From Haliclona indistincta (Eukaryota; Porifera; Demospongiae; Haplosclerida; Chalinidae), in the NCBI GenBank assembly GCA_964017065.1, contig OZ024786.1, forward strand, positions 14,458,940 through 14,522,939: 64,000 bases of DNA, read 5' to 3'. Positions 11,496 to 23,267 of this stretch are shown here, one piece after another. Numbering within the stretch: position 1 is the first letter of the stretch; the number at the start of each line of letters is the position of its first letter. The notes below the pieces were generated by a model. It was not told the origin of the DNA. It ran no database searches and was given only the letters and a program-made list of their open reading frames with translations. Made by a program: the position numbers and the translations under genes.

Positions 11496-12654
11496 CAATG
11501 GCTGCAATGAATCGTGTGCTAATAACACTTTTTCAACGAAGCAAATCAATCAGATCCTCGTTGCTGTAAGCAGTACTGGAATGGTATCAATGATATGTTG
11601 TCTGACAGCTGTCCTCATGGTTGTGCTGCTACGACTCTACAAGAAGTTTGTGTATCGATTAGCTCTCTACCAAGTTTTGGCTGCTCTGTTCTTCAGTTAT
11701 TGTCTCAGCATTCAGCTAATGGCATATGACTATGACAGCACGTCGGAGTATTCAAGAATATCTTGTAAAGCAGTGGGTTTCTTGACGCAATACTCAATCT
11801 GTGTGAAAGTCATCTTTTCAGCTTGCCTTACATTTCACTTGTTCCTCCTTGTTGTGTTCTTCAAAAATTTCCAGAAACTTGAGGTTATATCTTCGTATCA
11901 GTAATTTTTCCACTTCTCTATTCTTGGATTCCTTTTGTTACTGATTCATTTGGGATGTCACATGCATGGTGTTGGATCCGTGGATGGAAAAATAACTGCG
12001 CTAGAAACAAATCTACACCAGGTCTAATAGAGCAGTTTGTCTTGCAGTACGGTCCGTTCTATCTCATCGCTCTATTAGAAGCTCTGGCAGTTGTTGTAAT
12101 GGTTGTCGTGCTTGTTCGAAGAGCTTTCTTTGAGAAAAGAGTTTCAAATGCTGGCGCCATTGAAAAAAAACCATTGATAACTCTGAGAACAAAAGATCAA
12201 AAGAAAGAGGCAGTGAGGCAGTTAATGCCTTTGTTGGTATACCCACTTCTGTTTCTTTTGATGATTGGGCTTGGTTTGGTTGACCGGGTGTATGGTGCTT
12301 TTGCTAATACTACCAGCTACCCTCTGACAATAATTCATGCTGTGCTTGGATTTTCATCGGGGTTCTTTGGTGGACTGGCACTAATCCTGCACCTCTACTT
12401 GCTGAAAGAATGGAAGAAAAAAATGGCAGTTGATCATCAAGACTTTCCACGCATTAATGGTGTTGTATATCAAGTCGATGTGGAAGCCATTACTGCTACG
12501 ACTACACGACATGTTGTACCTGCATGCTGAGAGTAAAATAGACGCTTACAAGTTAGGTGGTGCTCAAGTAAATGATAGAGAACCATCCACTGCAGCTACC
12601 ACACAACATTTTCCACCAGCTGAAAGTGAAGTGGATGGCGTGAAGTTGGACTAG
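11461..12654 (+). pseudogene. Seven-transmembrane receptor, frameshifted
   Basis: The start at 11461 gives an N-terminus with N-glycosylation sequons (NES, NNT), then three hydrophobic helices to about 11880. There the frame stops (TAA at 11902-11904). The next helix continues in another frame, with VIFPLLYSWIPFVTD followed by a CWI motif in the predicted second extracellular loop; this is known from cAMP/secretin-like and GPR157-like receptors. Helices 5-7 follow, with a K-rich third loop, to a stop at 12530. A further Ser/Thr/Glu-rich tail is open in another frame to 12654, so a second shift is likely. There are no splice sites that would mend these. It sits directly behind LYSMD exon 5, the position occupied by the ROC genes in the other three copies. 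It is either a recent pseudogene or contains assembly errors. Confidence 0.6.
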
Positions 12655-13827
12655 AAACACAGCTAACATGCACACACATAATGCATAATAATTATATTGT
12701 CTTATGCAATGATTAATGATTTCACAAAACATTGTAGTTTCATATAATTATTGTCAAAGCTGTGTTGTTAGGGAGAAGCTTCCTTTCCGTCCCTGCATGT
12801 GAATGAAACTCTGAATACGTATACATGTACAGATAAAACAACACTCTACGGACATGATGATTTCTCAGACTGAGTATAGTTGTTAGTATGAATCTGGTAG
12901 ACTCAAAACACTTAAAATATTATGATAAAGAATGCTGTAACCAAAATTAAACTATCATAGCACTGATGTCAATTTAGCAAGTGCAATGAAAGTGGCACTA
13001 AGATGCAGGGGAAAAAATAGATAAATAAAAAACACATAATGGGAAGAAAAGAAACAAATAAAGAAAATAAGATAAAGCTACATGTAATAGACTACATGTC
13101 AATTTTAAATCATTATTTTTCATGATGATAGCGAGAAAATTGAGAAGAGAGTGACTTCACACTAAGAATTAATTTTAAATATAGGAGAGACTTTAGAGCA
13201 CAACATATCTGCTATAGACACTGATTTCAGATTTCCTACTAATAATGTCTTAGACAGAGCTAACCCTAATACAAAGAATGAGAATAATGCCGGCTTCAAG
13301 GAACACTAGTGTGATTGATCAAGACACTTATTGTCTATCATCATAAGTTAATTTTGTCACTAAAATTAATTCTCAGACTGGCTGCATAGACTGTTTCTCC
13401 ACTAACTTCACAGTGAGGTAATTTCCGCATGACTTAAAAATTGACTATCAGGCCGAGATTATTTTGGAAAGAGTGTAGTCTTATGGAATTGTAAGCTCAG
13501 TGTAAAATTTTGCTATTAAAAAAGTGGAAGTTTTAGTACAAAACTAAACTAAAACTGAACTATGCTAACTAGCTAGTGGCTTAGCCTCTATACTGGTGCT
13601 ACTCACTTGTGTTACAGAAACTAATACTAAACCAAAGCATTAAACTAAAAGAAACTGTGAAAGCTCATGAACTATAAGTACGTATCACAACATTTGTGAT
13701 CAATGCTTAGTTTCCACTGTCATACTCAGCTACACCTTCTTCACTGTAGTGTCTGTTGTCAATTAAGCTTCACCTAAAATTCCACCGAGACATTAAGCAC
13801 CAACGATGCATTCATAGAAAACGTCTT
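12655..13827. other. AT-rich spacer without gene
   Basis: There is no open frame above about 60 codons and no repeat that I recognise. The duplicated unit begins at its right edge. Confidence 0.45.
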
Positions 13828-14200
13828 TGTTACTGAAATTTACCTAGTTTCCATCAATAATCATGTGGCGATGTGTATCTCTCTGTTATTAGTCTCAGCT
13901 GTGTATCACTATAACAGTGTATGCTCAGTTGCAGTCTGATAACTGTCTACTGTCCAGTACTAGCTCATTGTAACATGTCTTTAGTATTTGTTGTTTGTTT
14001 GTTGTAGACCATTAGCACGATATGAGAAGAGAGTGACATCATCAGCTGAGAGGAACACTAGATCATCTCAAGAGAGAGTTGAGGACGAGATGTTTGAACT
14101 ATGACCACACCCACTTGACAAATTGATACATGTGTTTATTGTGTTATTATTATGTGCAATAGATTATTGACTAAAGTAATAATGATATTCATCGATATCA
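13828..14200 (+). pseudogene. Duplicated LYSMD intron 4-exon 5-3' flank, copy B
   Basis: The sequence parallels 10830-11172. The exon-5 copy (14009-14105) keeps its acceptor and its stop and appears identical to exon 5 of the complete gene, but exons 1-4 are absent. It lacks the insertion present in copy D, so it serves as the empty site. It ends where the ROC gene 5' flank begins (after GATATTCAT). Confidence 0.85.
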
Positions 14201-14244
14201 CCTGATCACCAGGAAGGGCGTTACCAAAGAACGCAGCAAGTGCA

Positions 14245-17229
14245 ATGGAACAATTGGAGAGAGAATGCATAGAGGCGTTCAGACGAGGAGACAAACGAGA
14301 TGCTGAGCGACTGCTACCACAAATACGACAACCAGATAAAGTCGAGATATATAAGATACTGTTAGAAACTACTATAACCGTCAATGGTATAGACTTCTAT
14401 GTTGATGGCTCTTCTCTGCTCCACTTGGCAGCTATGCACGGCTGGATGGATGTCGTCGTTGACTTAATAACAAAGTACAAATGTGACGCCAACTGTAAAG
14501 ACGGCCAGGAAAGTATTCCACTACACTATGCCTCTGCAGGCGGTCACTTGGAGGTGGTAAAGTATCTCATCAATGAACAACTCTGTGACCCAATGACTAA
14601 AGATGTTGAGAAAGAGACACCACTTCACTATGCTTGTAAATGTGGTCACCTAAACATTGTCCAGTACCTCATCAATGAACAACGCTGTGATCCAATGAGT
14701 AAAGACAAACTGAACAATACACCACTTCACTGTGCTTGTAGAAATGATCATGCTAAAATTATGCAATATCTACTATCCACTGGTAAAGTAGACCTACTGG
14801 CTAGGATGGTAGGAATCTGATAGACTATTTTGTTGATACATTAGGCAATGTACTGAAACAGTTCCGATTTTTTCAATGCAAGAGAGACTTTCCCGTGGAC
14901 ACATATACTAAAATCATCCTAACTGGATACAGTGGAGCAGGCAAGACCACCACATCTCAACTCATTCTTCTCCTAGCTAAAGAAGCTAGTGGCTTCTTCT
15001 CTTGGCTATCATCAGGTCGTGTTATTGACGTAGAATTCCTCACTGCTGGAATCATACCTCTCCATGTCGAGAGCAAGGTGAAGGAGGTTGGTAACATGGT
15101 AATATACGATTTCGCAGGACAACAAGAGTACTACTCTAGTCATGCTGCTGTACTGGAACGTATCATGAGGAATTCTGCCGCTATCTTTGTTTGTATCGTA
15201 GACCTGAGCCAATGTATGAAGAAGATCAACGAGTCCATACACTACTGGATGAGTTTCATAGTGAACGCCTGCAGCTCAGCCCAGGGATCATCACACGTCA
15301 TCATTGTTGGCAGCCATGCTGACCTGGCCAAGTCATCACAAGAGCTAAAGGAAAAGAGCTCACTAGTGGAGAGCATAGCAGAGAGAAGAACAAAGCAGCT
15401 GAATTATGGAGGATTTGTAAGCATGGACTGTAGAGAGTCGAAAAGCAAAGAAGCACGTCATTTCCGCTCTCTCCTCTCAACCAGCCAACAAGCCATACTA
15501 TCATCCCAGCCCAGCATGAGTTTGTACTGTCACGTGTTGTACGCATTTCTACGTACAAAGCTTGGGAAGACAAGCTGCACACTTCAAGAGCTGACCACAG
15601 CACTTGTTTCTGAAAAAGATTTTTCTCCTGACTCAACTGTACTCACAGAGTTACTTACCTCAATCAGTGACAAAGGTCTAATCTTGTTTGTGCAGAACCA
15701 GGAGCATCCCCAGTCCAGCTGGGTGGTGGTGGAGAAAGATTCCTTGCTGAGAGAGGTCAATGGAACACTATTTGCTCCTGACAATTTCAAGCAGTATCGT
15801 CAAGTTGCCAGCAACACTGGTATAGTGCCCATCGCGACCCTTGAGGAGTTGTTCCCACAGTACAGCTCAGAGATGCTGGTGGGCTGTCTCGAGATTATGG
15901 AATTCTGTCATCCAGTGGACCCCTCAGCACTTCAAGGCACTAACCTCAAGAGCAACAAAGCTACTTTATCATCCCCTCCATCAGGAGCCAGCCATCTCTA
16001 CTTTCCGAGTCTTGTTAAGGAGCATCGACCTGGTGACCTCCCCTCTCCAAGGTTTGGCTGGTGTCTGGGGTGCAGTGACCCTCACCAGTTTTTCAGCAAT
16101 CGTTTCTTACACGTTCTTCTCCTTCGACTTGCCTTCACGTTTCCTCTGGCAAGTGATCATCTTCCGCCCTCCTCCTCTCTGTGTGGTCTTGAGCGACGAT
16201 GCTTAGTGTGGCAAAATGGAATCAGCTGGGAGAGTGTCTCTGGAGTGTCCACTATAGTAGAGATTGTAGATCGTAATCGTTGGGTCATTGTGCTGGTGTC
16301 TGAGAAGAGCAGAGAAGCAGCAGAGACCTGCAGCAGTGTCATCAGGATGATCCTCGACCTCCAACAGCAGCTGTGTAGTGTTGTGAGCACATGTGAATGT
16401 CTCATCTCTCCCTCTCTACTCGACCGCTATCCCTTTGATGCCTTGCCCGATACCGACCTCTTTGTCATGCGTGATGTAGCTAGGGCAATGCTTCTTCACC
16501 ACAAGGTTCTCTTGGATCGAAAAAGCGGAAGAAATAAGCTCTCTACCAATGATGCTGTTTTGTGTGAGCCTTACTACCACTTGCAACCCTCCTCTGTGTG
16601 CCAGCTCTTCAAGCAAAGCATGGCTAGCCAGCCTGTTCCAGATCCCCTCCTCCAGGAGGTACTCAGGTACTGCCAGTAGCTCCAGCAGAAGCCACGAGAC
16701 CACAAGGAGCTGAGGGAGTGTGTCAATAAGCACAGCATATTTGCTGGCAGAAACCCTCTGGTGAGTTGCAGTGTGCAGGCTGTACTGTAGCATGTGATGG
16801 TATGTTTCTCTGGTGTGTACAGGAGTTAGCTGAGCTAAAGGAGGAGGATATCATCAGTCACTGCACAGCTACTGCTACACAGCTACCCACATCTGCTGCT
16901 GGTGTTAGTGGTTGCCTCTCTAGAACACTCAGTGAGTTACACCACAATGATGAGGAGAGTGTCCCTGTTATTATGTACTCATTACAGCTGTTAATGACCT
17001 GTGTGATGTGTTAGAGGTTGTGAGTGATCTCAATGACTGGATGAGCCTCGGTCTAAAGCTGGGCCTGTGCTACCCCACATTAGAGAGGATTGGTGAAGAG
17101 CAACGAGGGAACATCTCACAGTGCAAGCTGAAGATGATGGTAGCTTGGTTGCAGCAACAAGACAACGTCTCACAGAGGGGAGTCCCTTCATGGAGTGTGT
17201 TGAGAGCTGCACTGCAGAGAATGGGATAA
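14245..17229 (+). pseudogene. ANK-ROC-COR-Death protein, copy 1 (disrupted)
   Basis: The frame 14245-14820 encodes the conserved N-terminus and about four ankyrin repeats, then fails at 14805-14890, where sequence aligned to the other copies is rearranged and partly deleted. ROC-COR resumes at 14895 with P-loop GYSGAGKTT, switch DFAGQQE and SHAD. A CAG-to-TAG change stops it at 16677-16679; copy 3 has CAG there. The Death-domain exons (16823-16931 and 16988 on) keep their splice sites, but TAA at 17227 truncates the last helix. The family is DAPK-like without the kinase domain: ROC is a GTPase, COR a dimerisation region and Death a homotypic signalling domain. At least three independent lesions make this a pseudogene, though the ROC-COR block remains open for 594 codons. 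Confidence 0.85.
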
Positions 17230-17861
17230 CACAGAATATATAGCTGACAGGATCCGCAACTGATGGTGAGTTGTGACTACATGTGCCTTGTATTACCATG
17301 TGTGATCAATCTACAGTGTTATCCAGTTCAAATCGATCAGTACTCCATCCCTGTTTTTTAGACTTGCTGTTGTTCAATAGTTATGATGGATTTCTCTTAG
17401 CAACTGTCATTATTATTTCACGTTACAATAAAACACAAACTATATTAAGTCATGTGATGGTAATATATAGTATAGGATAATTTATTATAGTTGCTCGGCA
17501 TGCACTCACGAGCACTGAGGAATCAGTTATATTAACAGCTACAAACTCTCAGTTGAGGCCACTAGTTCACCATCTCCCTCACTCTCTCCCACTATCACTG
17601 ATTCAACAGTCTCCACTAGCTACTTACTGACCAAACCCACTTTCAGGCTCCGCCCTCCATCCATAGGATCCCCTAGGATCTGGAGTACTGGTTCCGTGTT
17701 ACTAAAATCGCTCTCAGCTGCTCCGAGGTCAAAGGTCGATCATATCTGACTTGTTCATGCTCAGATCATAGTGAGCCATCCTTTGCTTCTCGGCGCTAGT
17801 TTCGTTCAAGCACTCTACATGAGGAAGAGGGGTCGCGGATAGGTATGGACTAAGCTTGAAT
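17230..17861 (+). other. 3' flank of ROC copy 1
   Basis: This shares long similarity with 30219-30866 and 59518-60204. A poly(A) signal AATAAA occurs at 17427-17432. No further exon is evident. The conserved flank shows that the duplicated unit runs through to the satellite. Confidence 0.6.
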
Positions 17862-18144
17862 GATACTAACCATCACTAAGACTAACCATCACTAACACTA
17901 ACCATCACTAAAACTAACCATCACTAACACTAACCATCACTAACACTAACCATCACTAATACTAACCATCACTAACACTAACCATCACTAATACTAACCA
18001 TCACTAATACTAACCATCACTAATACTAACCATCACTAATACTAACCATCACTAATACTAACCATCACTAATACTAACCATCACTAATACTAACCATCAC
18101 TAATACTAACCATCACTAATACTAACCATCACTAATACTAACAA
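17862..18144 (+). repeat. 16-bp satellite after ROC copy 1
   Basis: About 18 units of AACCATCACTAATACT and close variants are present. Variants with AACACT cluster at the 5' side and the array becomes homogeneous toward the 3' side. Confidence 0.95.
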
Positions 18145-19082
18145 TAATTAGTACTATAGGGCACGCTAATACAGGTCTCGTTGCTGCCATTTCTATCAAA
18201 GACAGTTTAAGAGATTTAAAAAATATTAATGGCACATTACTATAATAATATTTATATTTAGAGCGACCACATGATACACTTAGTTATCTATTGTCCCTTA
18301 GTTCATGTATAACTCCCTCTCTCCTCCCTCCAACACTACGTCTGTGTCACCCTCCTTCCTCTCTTTGTTCGTTTGTCCCTCCATCTTTCTCTTCCTGCTT
18401 TCCTCTCTCCCTCCATCTCCCTTCCTCTGTCTCTCTCCCTCCCCTTCCTCTCCCTTTCTCTCCCCCTCTCCTCTTCCTCCCCTCCACCTCTTTCTTTCTC
18501 CCTCTGTCTCTTTCAGAGCGGCAACTAATTATATAAGCCACCAGTTGCTGCAATACCACTCGACACTGCTAGTGTATAGTTAGACATTAACCTGATTAGT
18601 ACCAAATATATATATACACGTACTCTACAGCACTTTTCAGTTTGTTTTCAGAAGCAAGCACAATGTGGTATTGATACAGTTTATACAATGTATCACAAAC
18701 TGACACATTCAAAAATGCAAAAGAACATAGTTTGGCATGTGCCACAGTTCCAGTTTATAGCACACTGTACAAACTGTATCAATAAAATAAACAAGACTCT
18801 GTCTACTTGCTTCATCAGACACAAGGTGACTACTCCTCTCAACACTACTAGTGTGTACATCATTAGACATTAACCTGAATACCAGTACTCAAAATAAGAC
18901 TTGAACTATTCAAAGGATCAATTCATACATGTTGTTATGATGTAGTGTATGACTCTAACTGCTGTCAACGGAACATGATTGTACATGTGTGTATGATTAT
19001 GATTTTTTTTAATAATAAAAAAGTATGTTACTGAATTGTGCCTATATATATAGTTTCCATCAATATAATCATGCAATATGTA
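18145..19082 (+). pseudogene. Relic LYSMD exon 4 and intron 4 (copy C, left part)
   Basis: A pyrimidine tract and acceptor followed by AGCGGCAACTA (about 18510-18530) match the start of LYSMD exon 4, then diverge. A second fragment (about 18815-18880) matches the end of exon 4 (CATCAGACACAAG), its donor and the following intron. Intron-4-like sequence continues to 19082, where the BEL element begins, and resumes at 25466. Exon 4 is split and lacks its middle, so this copy cannot encode the protein. Confidence 0.7.
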
Positions 19083-19213
19083 TGTATGTGCTCTCGCCGC
19101 GATCGCAGAGGATTCACACTCTCTCTCGTGAACGACCAACAACAAAAAAACTGATTATTAACAACAACACGTGCGAACAATGAATAAACAAAACAATAGA
19201 ACATGCGCAGACA
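19083..19213 (-). repeat. BEL/Pao 3' LTR
   Basis: This is the left copy of the 131-bp repeat, the 3' LTR because the element reads leftward. The sequence just inside it is only weakly purine-rich on the coding strand, so the polypurine tract is not obvious. Confidence 0.9.
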
Positions 19214-19313
19214 TACCGCCGGCCAAGACCGACAGTATTTAGGTCTTACAATAATACTACAACATAGAGTGGCAGCGCCAAAGGGCCGCGACAAACAAAA
19301 GTCAAAACAATAA

Positions 19314-22300
19314 TTAGAGTTCAGTTCCGTCTTGAGGTAGAATCAGTACGAGCTTGTGCACTGGACGGTTGTAAGTTCCCCTAGCGGTCTGCACGGTCAC
19401 TGCTCGCACTACTCCATCATCTCCCGGGTAGGTCTTGGTAATTCTAGCCAAGGGCCATTGACCAGGAACGAGAACATCATCACGAATAATAACGATGTCT
19501 CCTAGCATGATATTGCGATGGGTGGAATGCCACTTCTGGAGTTTCTGCAATGTGGTCAGGTATTCACTGGACCATCGCTTCCAGAAATGTTGAACTAATT
19601 GTTGACATAGTTCCCAACGACGCAGAGTGGTGATCGAGTGAGACGAGGATGGAGGATTAGGAATGGCTTGCAGAGGCTTTCCGATGAGAAAGTGACCAGG
19701 AGTAAGCACACTTATCTCTTCCTCACTAGGTAGTGGAGTGAGAGGGCGGCTGTTCAAGCAGGCCTCAACCTGAGTCAACACTGTAGACAACTCCTCGAAA
19801 GAGAGTCTCATTTCGCCAAGGATCCTCGAAAGGTGTCGCTTGGTACTCTTTACAGCTGCTTCCCACAATCCACCAAAGTGTGGGGCCTTCTCGGGAATGA
19901 AGCTCCAGTCGATTCCTTCAGTTCCACAAAATGATGCTATTGATTGTTCAGTCTCATGTTGACGAAGAAACGCATACAAATCCTTGAGTTGTCGGTTTGC
20001 TCCCACGAAATTGGTGCCATGGTCGCTCCATATAGTAGATGGCTTGCCGCGTCGAGATACAAATCGTCTCAGACAGGCGAGGAATGCTTCAGTGGACAGG
20101 TTAGATACGAGCTCAAGGTGTACCGCTTTGACTGAAAGAGAGACGAACACAGCTATGTAAGCTTTAATAACAGTTGGACGGCGTACAGCTCCCAGCTTGA
20201 TTAGCACAGGACCAGCGTAGTCAACACCTACATTACTGAAGACAATGTCAGGTGTCACGCGAGCTGAGGGTAGTTGTCCCATTAGCGGTGGCAGTGGTCT
20301 AGCTGACTTGCGTCTGCAGATGACACAGTTCCTGGTAACAGAACGGATGACACTGCGTCCTCTAACAATGTGATATCTAGCTGAGAGAGATGCAGACAAC
20401 AAAGTTGGTCCTGCATGCAGGAGACGAACATGTTCAGAGATAATCAAGAGTCTTACCAGATGATGACGAGAATGGACAATCAGAGGATGCTTGACATCAT
20501 ATGATCTCGCGGAATGTTGCTCTCTGCCACCAACACGCAGTAGACCGTGGTCGTCTAAGAAGGGGTTGAGGAGTTTCAGTGAACTGGATCTCAAGACACG
20601 CTTGCCAGACTTCAGAGAGATAATCTCTTGAGAGAATGTTTCTTTCTGGATGAATGAAATCCAATATCGTTCAGCACTCTTCAACTCAGTAAGAGATAGA
20701 TAATGAGACGAATTTGTCGTGACTGTTGATACCTCACAACGAGCTCGACAATTGAAGATGAAGCGATTGATCCAAGCGGTCACTCGAACGAGCTTAGAGA
20801 AAGAGGAGAAACGATCGATAGGGATAGCTGGATCCACTTGAATGACCGCAACATGTGATGGAACTGGTATATAGACTTCATCAGCTTCTTGAGAGTGAAG
20901 GAGTCCAGGAGACTTCGGCCAATGCTGTGCATCTAGTCGCAACCACTCGGGACCAGACCACCATAGGTTGTGGTCCACTAGTTGGGAGGGGAGCACACCT
21001 CGGGAGGCGCAGTCAGCTGGATTCTCTATTCCTGTGACGTGCTTCCATCTAGTTGGCGGAACGACATCGATGATCCGAGAGACTCGGTTTCCAACATAGG
21101 TCTTGAAACGTCGTGGGTTCCCTTCCAGCCAGCTCAAAACAATAGTACTATCGGTCCAGGCGTGAATGTGATCAATTGGAATGCCAAGAACCTTACTCAC
21201 ATGATTCAGGATATCAGCCAACAAGTTAGCACCACAGAGCTCTAATCTTGGAATTGACAAACGCTTGATTGGAGACACTTTGGTCTTAGAGGTGACAAGA
21301 GATATGTGGACGTGGTTAGATTCATCAACTGATCTGAGGTAGACAACTCCAGCGTATGCATCTTCTGACGCATCAGAGAACCCATGTAATTGAGTGTCTA
21401 CAATCTTACTTGATTTAAGATAGTAACAGCGAGAGAGACGAACTGTGCTCAGTGTATCAAGCTCTGACCTCCACTGTTCCCAGGCCTCCTTGATATCAAA
21501 TGGAACTAAATCATCCCAATCTGTCTTCCTCTCCCATACTCTTTGCAGCAGAATCTTCATGGAAATAATGCAAGGAGCGAACCAACCAAGAACGTCAAAG
21601 ATCTTTGCGATTTCAGATACAAGCTTGCGTTTGGTGAGTGAGTCAGAGGATGGAGCTTCACCGACTGTCAATCTGAAGTAGTCTTCACTGGCGCTCCATT
21701 CAATCCCCAGAGTCCTGGTGAATACATCTGCTTCACGTATTTCTTGAGTAGCTGATGCATCTCTTAGTTCTGCTGGAATCTGCTTCAACACAGCTGACTC
21801 ACTCGTGTTCCACTTTCGCAGGTGGAAACCTGCACGAGCAAACAAGGTTTGGAGTTCCTTCTGAAGATTTAGTGCATCATTGATTGAGTCAGCTCCTGTG
21901 AGCCCATCGTCTACGTAGAAGGAGTGGTGGACAGCTTTTGACGCAAGAGGAAATTCAGTAGCTAAGTCGATAGCGTTCTGCTTTACACACATGTTAGCTG
22001 TAAATGAAGAGGAAGAGACTCCGAATGTTACTCGTGTCATCCGATAGTCTTGCAATGGCTCACTAGTACTCTTTCGCCAGACGAAACGATGGAGGTCTCT
22101 ATCTGATTCAGGAAGCAACACAGCTCGATACATGCGACTGACGTCAGTCGTCAATGCTACTCGGTGAGTACGAAATCTCAACAGAACATCTATCAGTGTA
22201 GAGTGAACGGTGGGACCGACTAGCAGTAAGTCATTGAGAGAAATACCAGAGGAAGTCTTAGCTGATGCGTCGAACACTGCACGGATCTTGGTTGTTGTGC

Positions 22301-23267
22301 TGGAGCTTTTGCGAACAGCATGCATGGGTAAGTAGAATGTTTTCCCTGCTGACAGGTGCATGGAAGAGGATGGAACTCGTTCAGCATGGCCCATGTCGAA
22401 GTATTCCTGAATGACTTCAGCAAACTGACCAAACTGTCCCTTGAAGTGTAGTGAACGTTCAAGTGAGAGGAATCTCCTGACTGCTGTGGATCTGCTCTCA
22501 CCCAGGACACCAGCGTCTTGCTTGATGGGCAACGGAACAACAAACTTTCCATCAGCAGTGCGCGTGTGGTTCTCTTGGAAGTGCTTCACGACGCATGACT
22601 CCTCAGCAGACATGATGGTGGAGTTGTTGATTCGCTCTTCAATCTCCCAGAACTTCCTCAAGAGATCATCACCAGACAAGGCAGATGTATGCAGTGAAAT
22701 GGCATGATGAGATGGTATGACCTGTGGCACATGACTTCCAGCTAGAACCCATCCAAAGGTTGTCTCGAATGCCGTTGGCGAACCTTGAGTACCTCTCCGC
22801 CGGCCGTGTTTCATTGCTTCACAGAAGACGTCGACACCAAGCAACAAGTCAATACGATCTGGCTTACCAAACGTGGGATCTGACAATTGTAGTCCAGACA
22901 AGTGTTTCCAGTTTGGTTGAATGGAGACTCTGTGAGTAGGAAGATCACAAGTGATTCTTGGTACTACGATTGCAGTGACAGGGATCTCCTTGCTATGAGA
23001 ATAAGCGGATGAAACAGAGAGAGAAGCGACGGACTGAGAGGGTGAGTGATGAGATAAACCAGCAACGCCAGAGATCTGTGCTGACTGACGTGAACGAGAT
23101 AGATGGAGACGCTGAGCAAGTCGTTCAGTGATGAAGGACACAGAAGAACCAGAATCAAGAAGTCCTCTAGCTTCAGTTGTGAGTCCACTTGGTGACTTCA
23201 CAATAACACGACAAGTCATCAATAACGAATCGGTTTTCAGGAACTGTATGGCCACCATTCGATTCAA
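19314..23267 (-). CDS. pol: BEL/Pao pol: protease, RT, RNase H, integrase
   Basis: The open frame is about 1317 codons. The aspartic protease signature LLDSGSSVSF is near residue 36. The reverse transcriptase active site YVDDG is near 450. RNase H is marked by FSDASEDAYAG and AWTDSTIVLSWL. The integrase has an HHCC zinc region (H..H, then CVIC), a catalytic core with DYAGP near 1015 and WSDHGTNF near 1077, and the HFGGLWEAAVK motif near 1130 that is typical of BEL/Pao. All catalytic residues I could check are present. The domain order with integrase last and the Pao-type motifs separate it from Gypsy. The frame overlaps gag by about 95 nt in the +1 frame, so it would need a frameshift or has lost a base. 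Confidence 0.92.
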   Translation of the reverse strand: MNRMVAIQFLKTDSLLMTCRVIVKSPSGLTTEARGLLDSGSSVSFITERLAQRLHLSRSRQSAQISGVAGLSHHSPSQSVASLSVSSAYSHSKEIPVTAIVVPRITCDLPTHRVSIQPNWKHLSGLQLSDPTFGKPDRIDLLLGVDVFCEAMKHGRRRGTQGSPTAFETTFGWVLAGSHVPQVIPSHHAISLHTSALSGDDLLRKFWEIEERINNSTIMSAEESCVVKHFQENHTRTADGKFVVPLPIKQDAGVLGESRSTAVRRFLSLERSLHFKGQFGQFAEVIQEYFDMGHAERVPSSSMHLSAGKTFYLPMHAVRKSSSTTTKIRAVFDASAKTSSGISLNDLLLVGPTVHSTLIDVLLRFRTHRVALTTDVSRMYRAVLLPESDRDLHRFVWRKSTSEPLQDYRMTRVTFGVSSSSFTANMCVKQNAIDLATEFPLASKAVHHSFYVDDGLTGADSINDALNLQKELQTLFARAGFHLRKWNTSESAVLKQIPAELRDASATQEIREADVFTRTLGIEWSASEDYFRLTVGEAPSSDSLTKRKLVSEIAKIFDVLGWFAPCIISMKILLQRVWERKTDWDDLVPFDIKEAWEQWRSELDTLSTVRLSRCYYLKSSKIVDTQLHGFSDASEDAYAGVVYLRSVDESNHVHISLVTSKTKVSPIKRLSIPRLELCGANLLADILNHVSKVLGIPIDHIHAWTDSTIVLSWLEGNPRRFKTYVGNRVSRIIDVVPPTRWKHVTGIENPADCASRGVLPSQLVDHNLWWSGPEWLRLDAQHWPKSPGLLHSQEADEVYIPVPSHVAVIQVDPAIPIDRFSSFSKLVRVTAWINRFIFNCRARCEVSTVTTNSSHYLSLTELKSAERYWISFIQKETFSQEIISLKSGKRVLRSSSLKLLNPFLDDHGLLRVGGREQHSARSYDVKHPLIVHSRHHLVRLLIISEHVRLLHAGPTLLSASLSARYHIVRGRSVIRSVTRNCVICRRKSARPLPPLMGQLPSARVTPDIVFSNVGVDYAGPVLIKLGAVRRPTVIKAYIAVFVSLSVKAVHLELVSNLSTEAFLACLRRFVSRRGKPSTIWSDHGTNFVGANRQLKDLYAFLRQHETEQSIASFCGTEGIDWSFIPEKAPHFGGLWEAAVKSTKRHLSRILGEMRLSFEELSTVLTQVEACLNSRPLTPLPSEEEISVLTPGHFLIGKPLQAIPNPPSSSHSITTLRRWELCQQLVQHFWKRWSSEYLTTLQKLQKWHSTHRNIMLGDIVIIRDDVLVPGQWPLARITKTYPGDDGVVRAVTVQTARGTYNRPVHKLVLILPQDGTEL

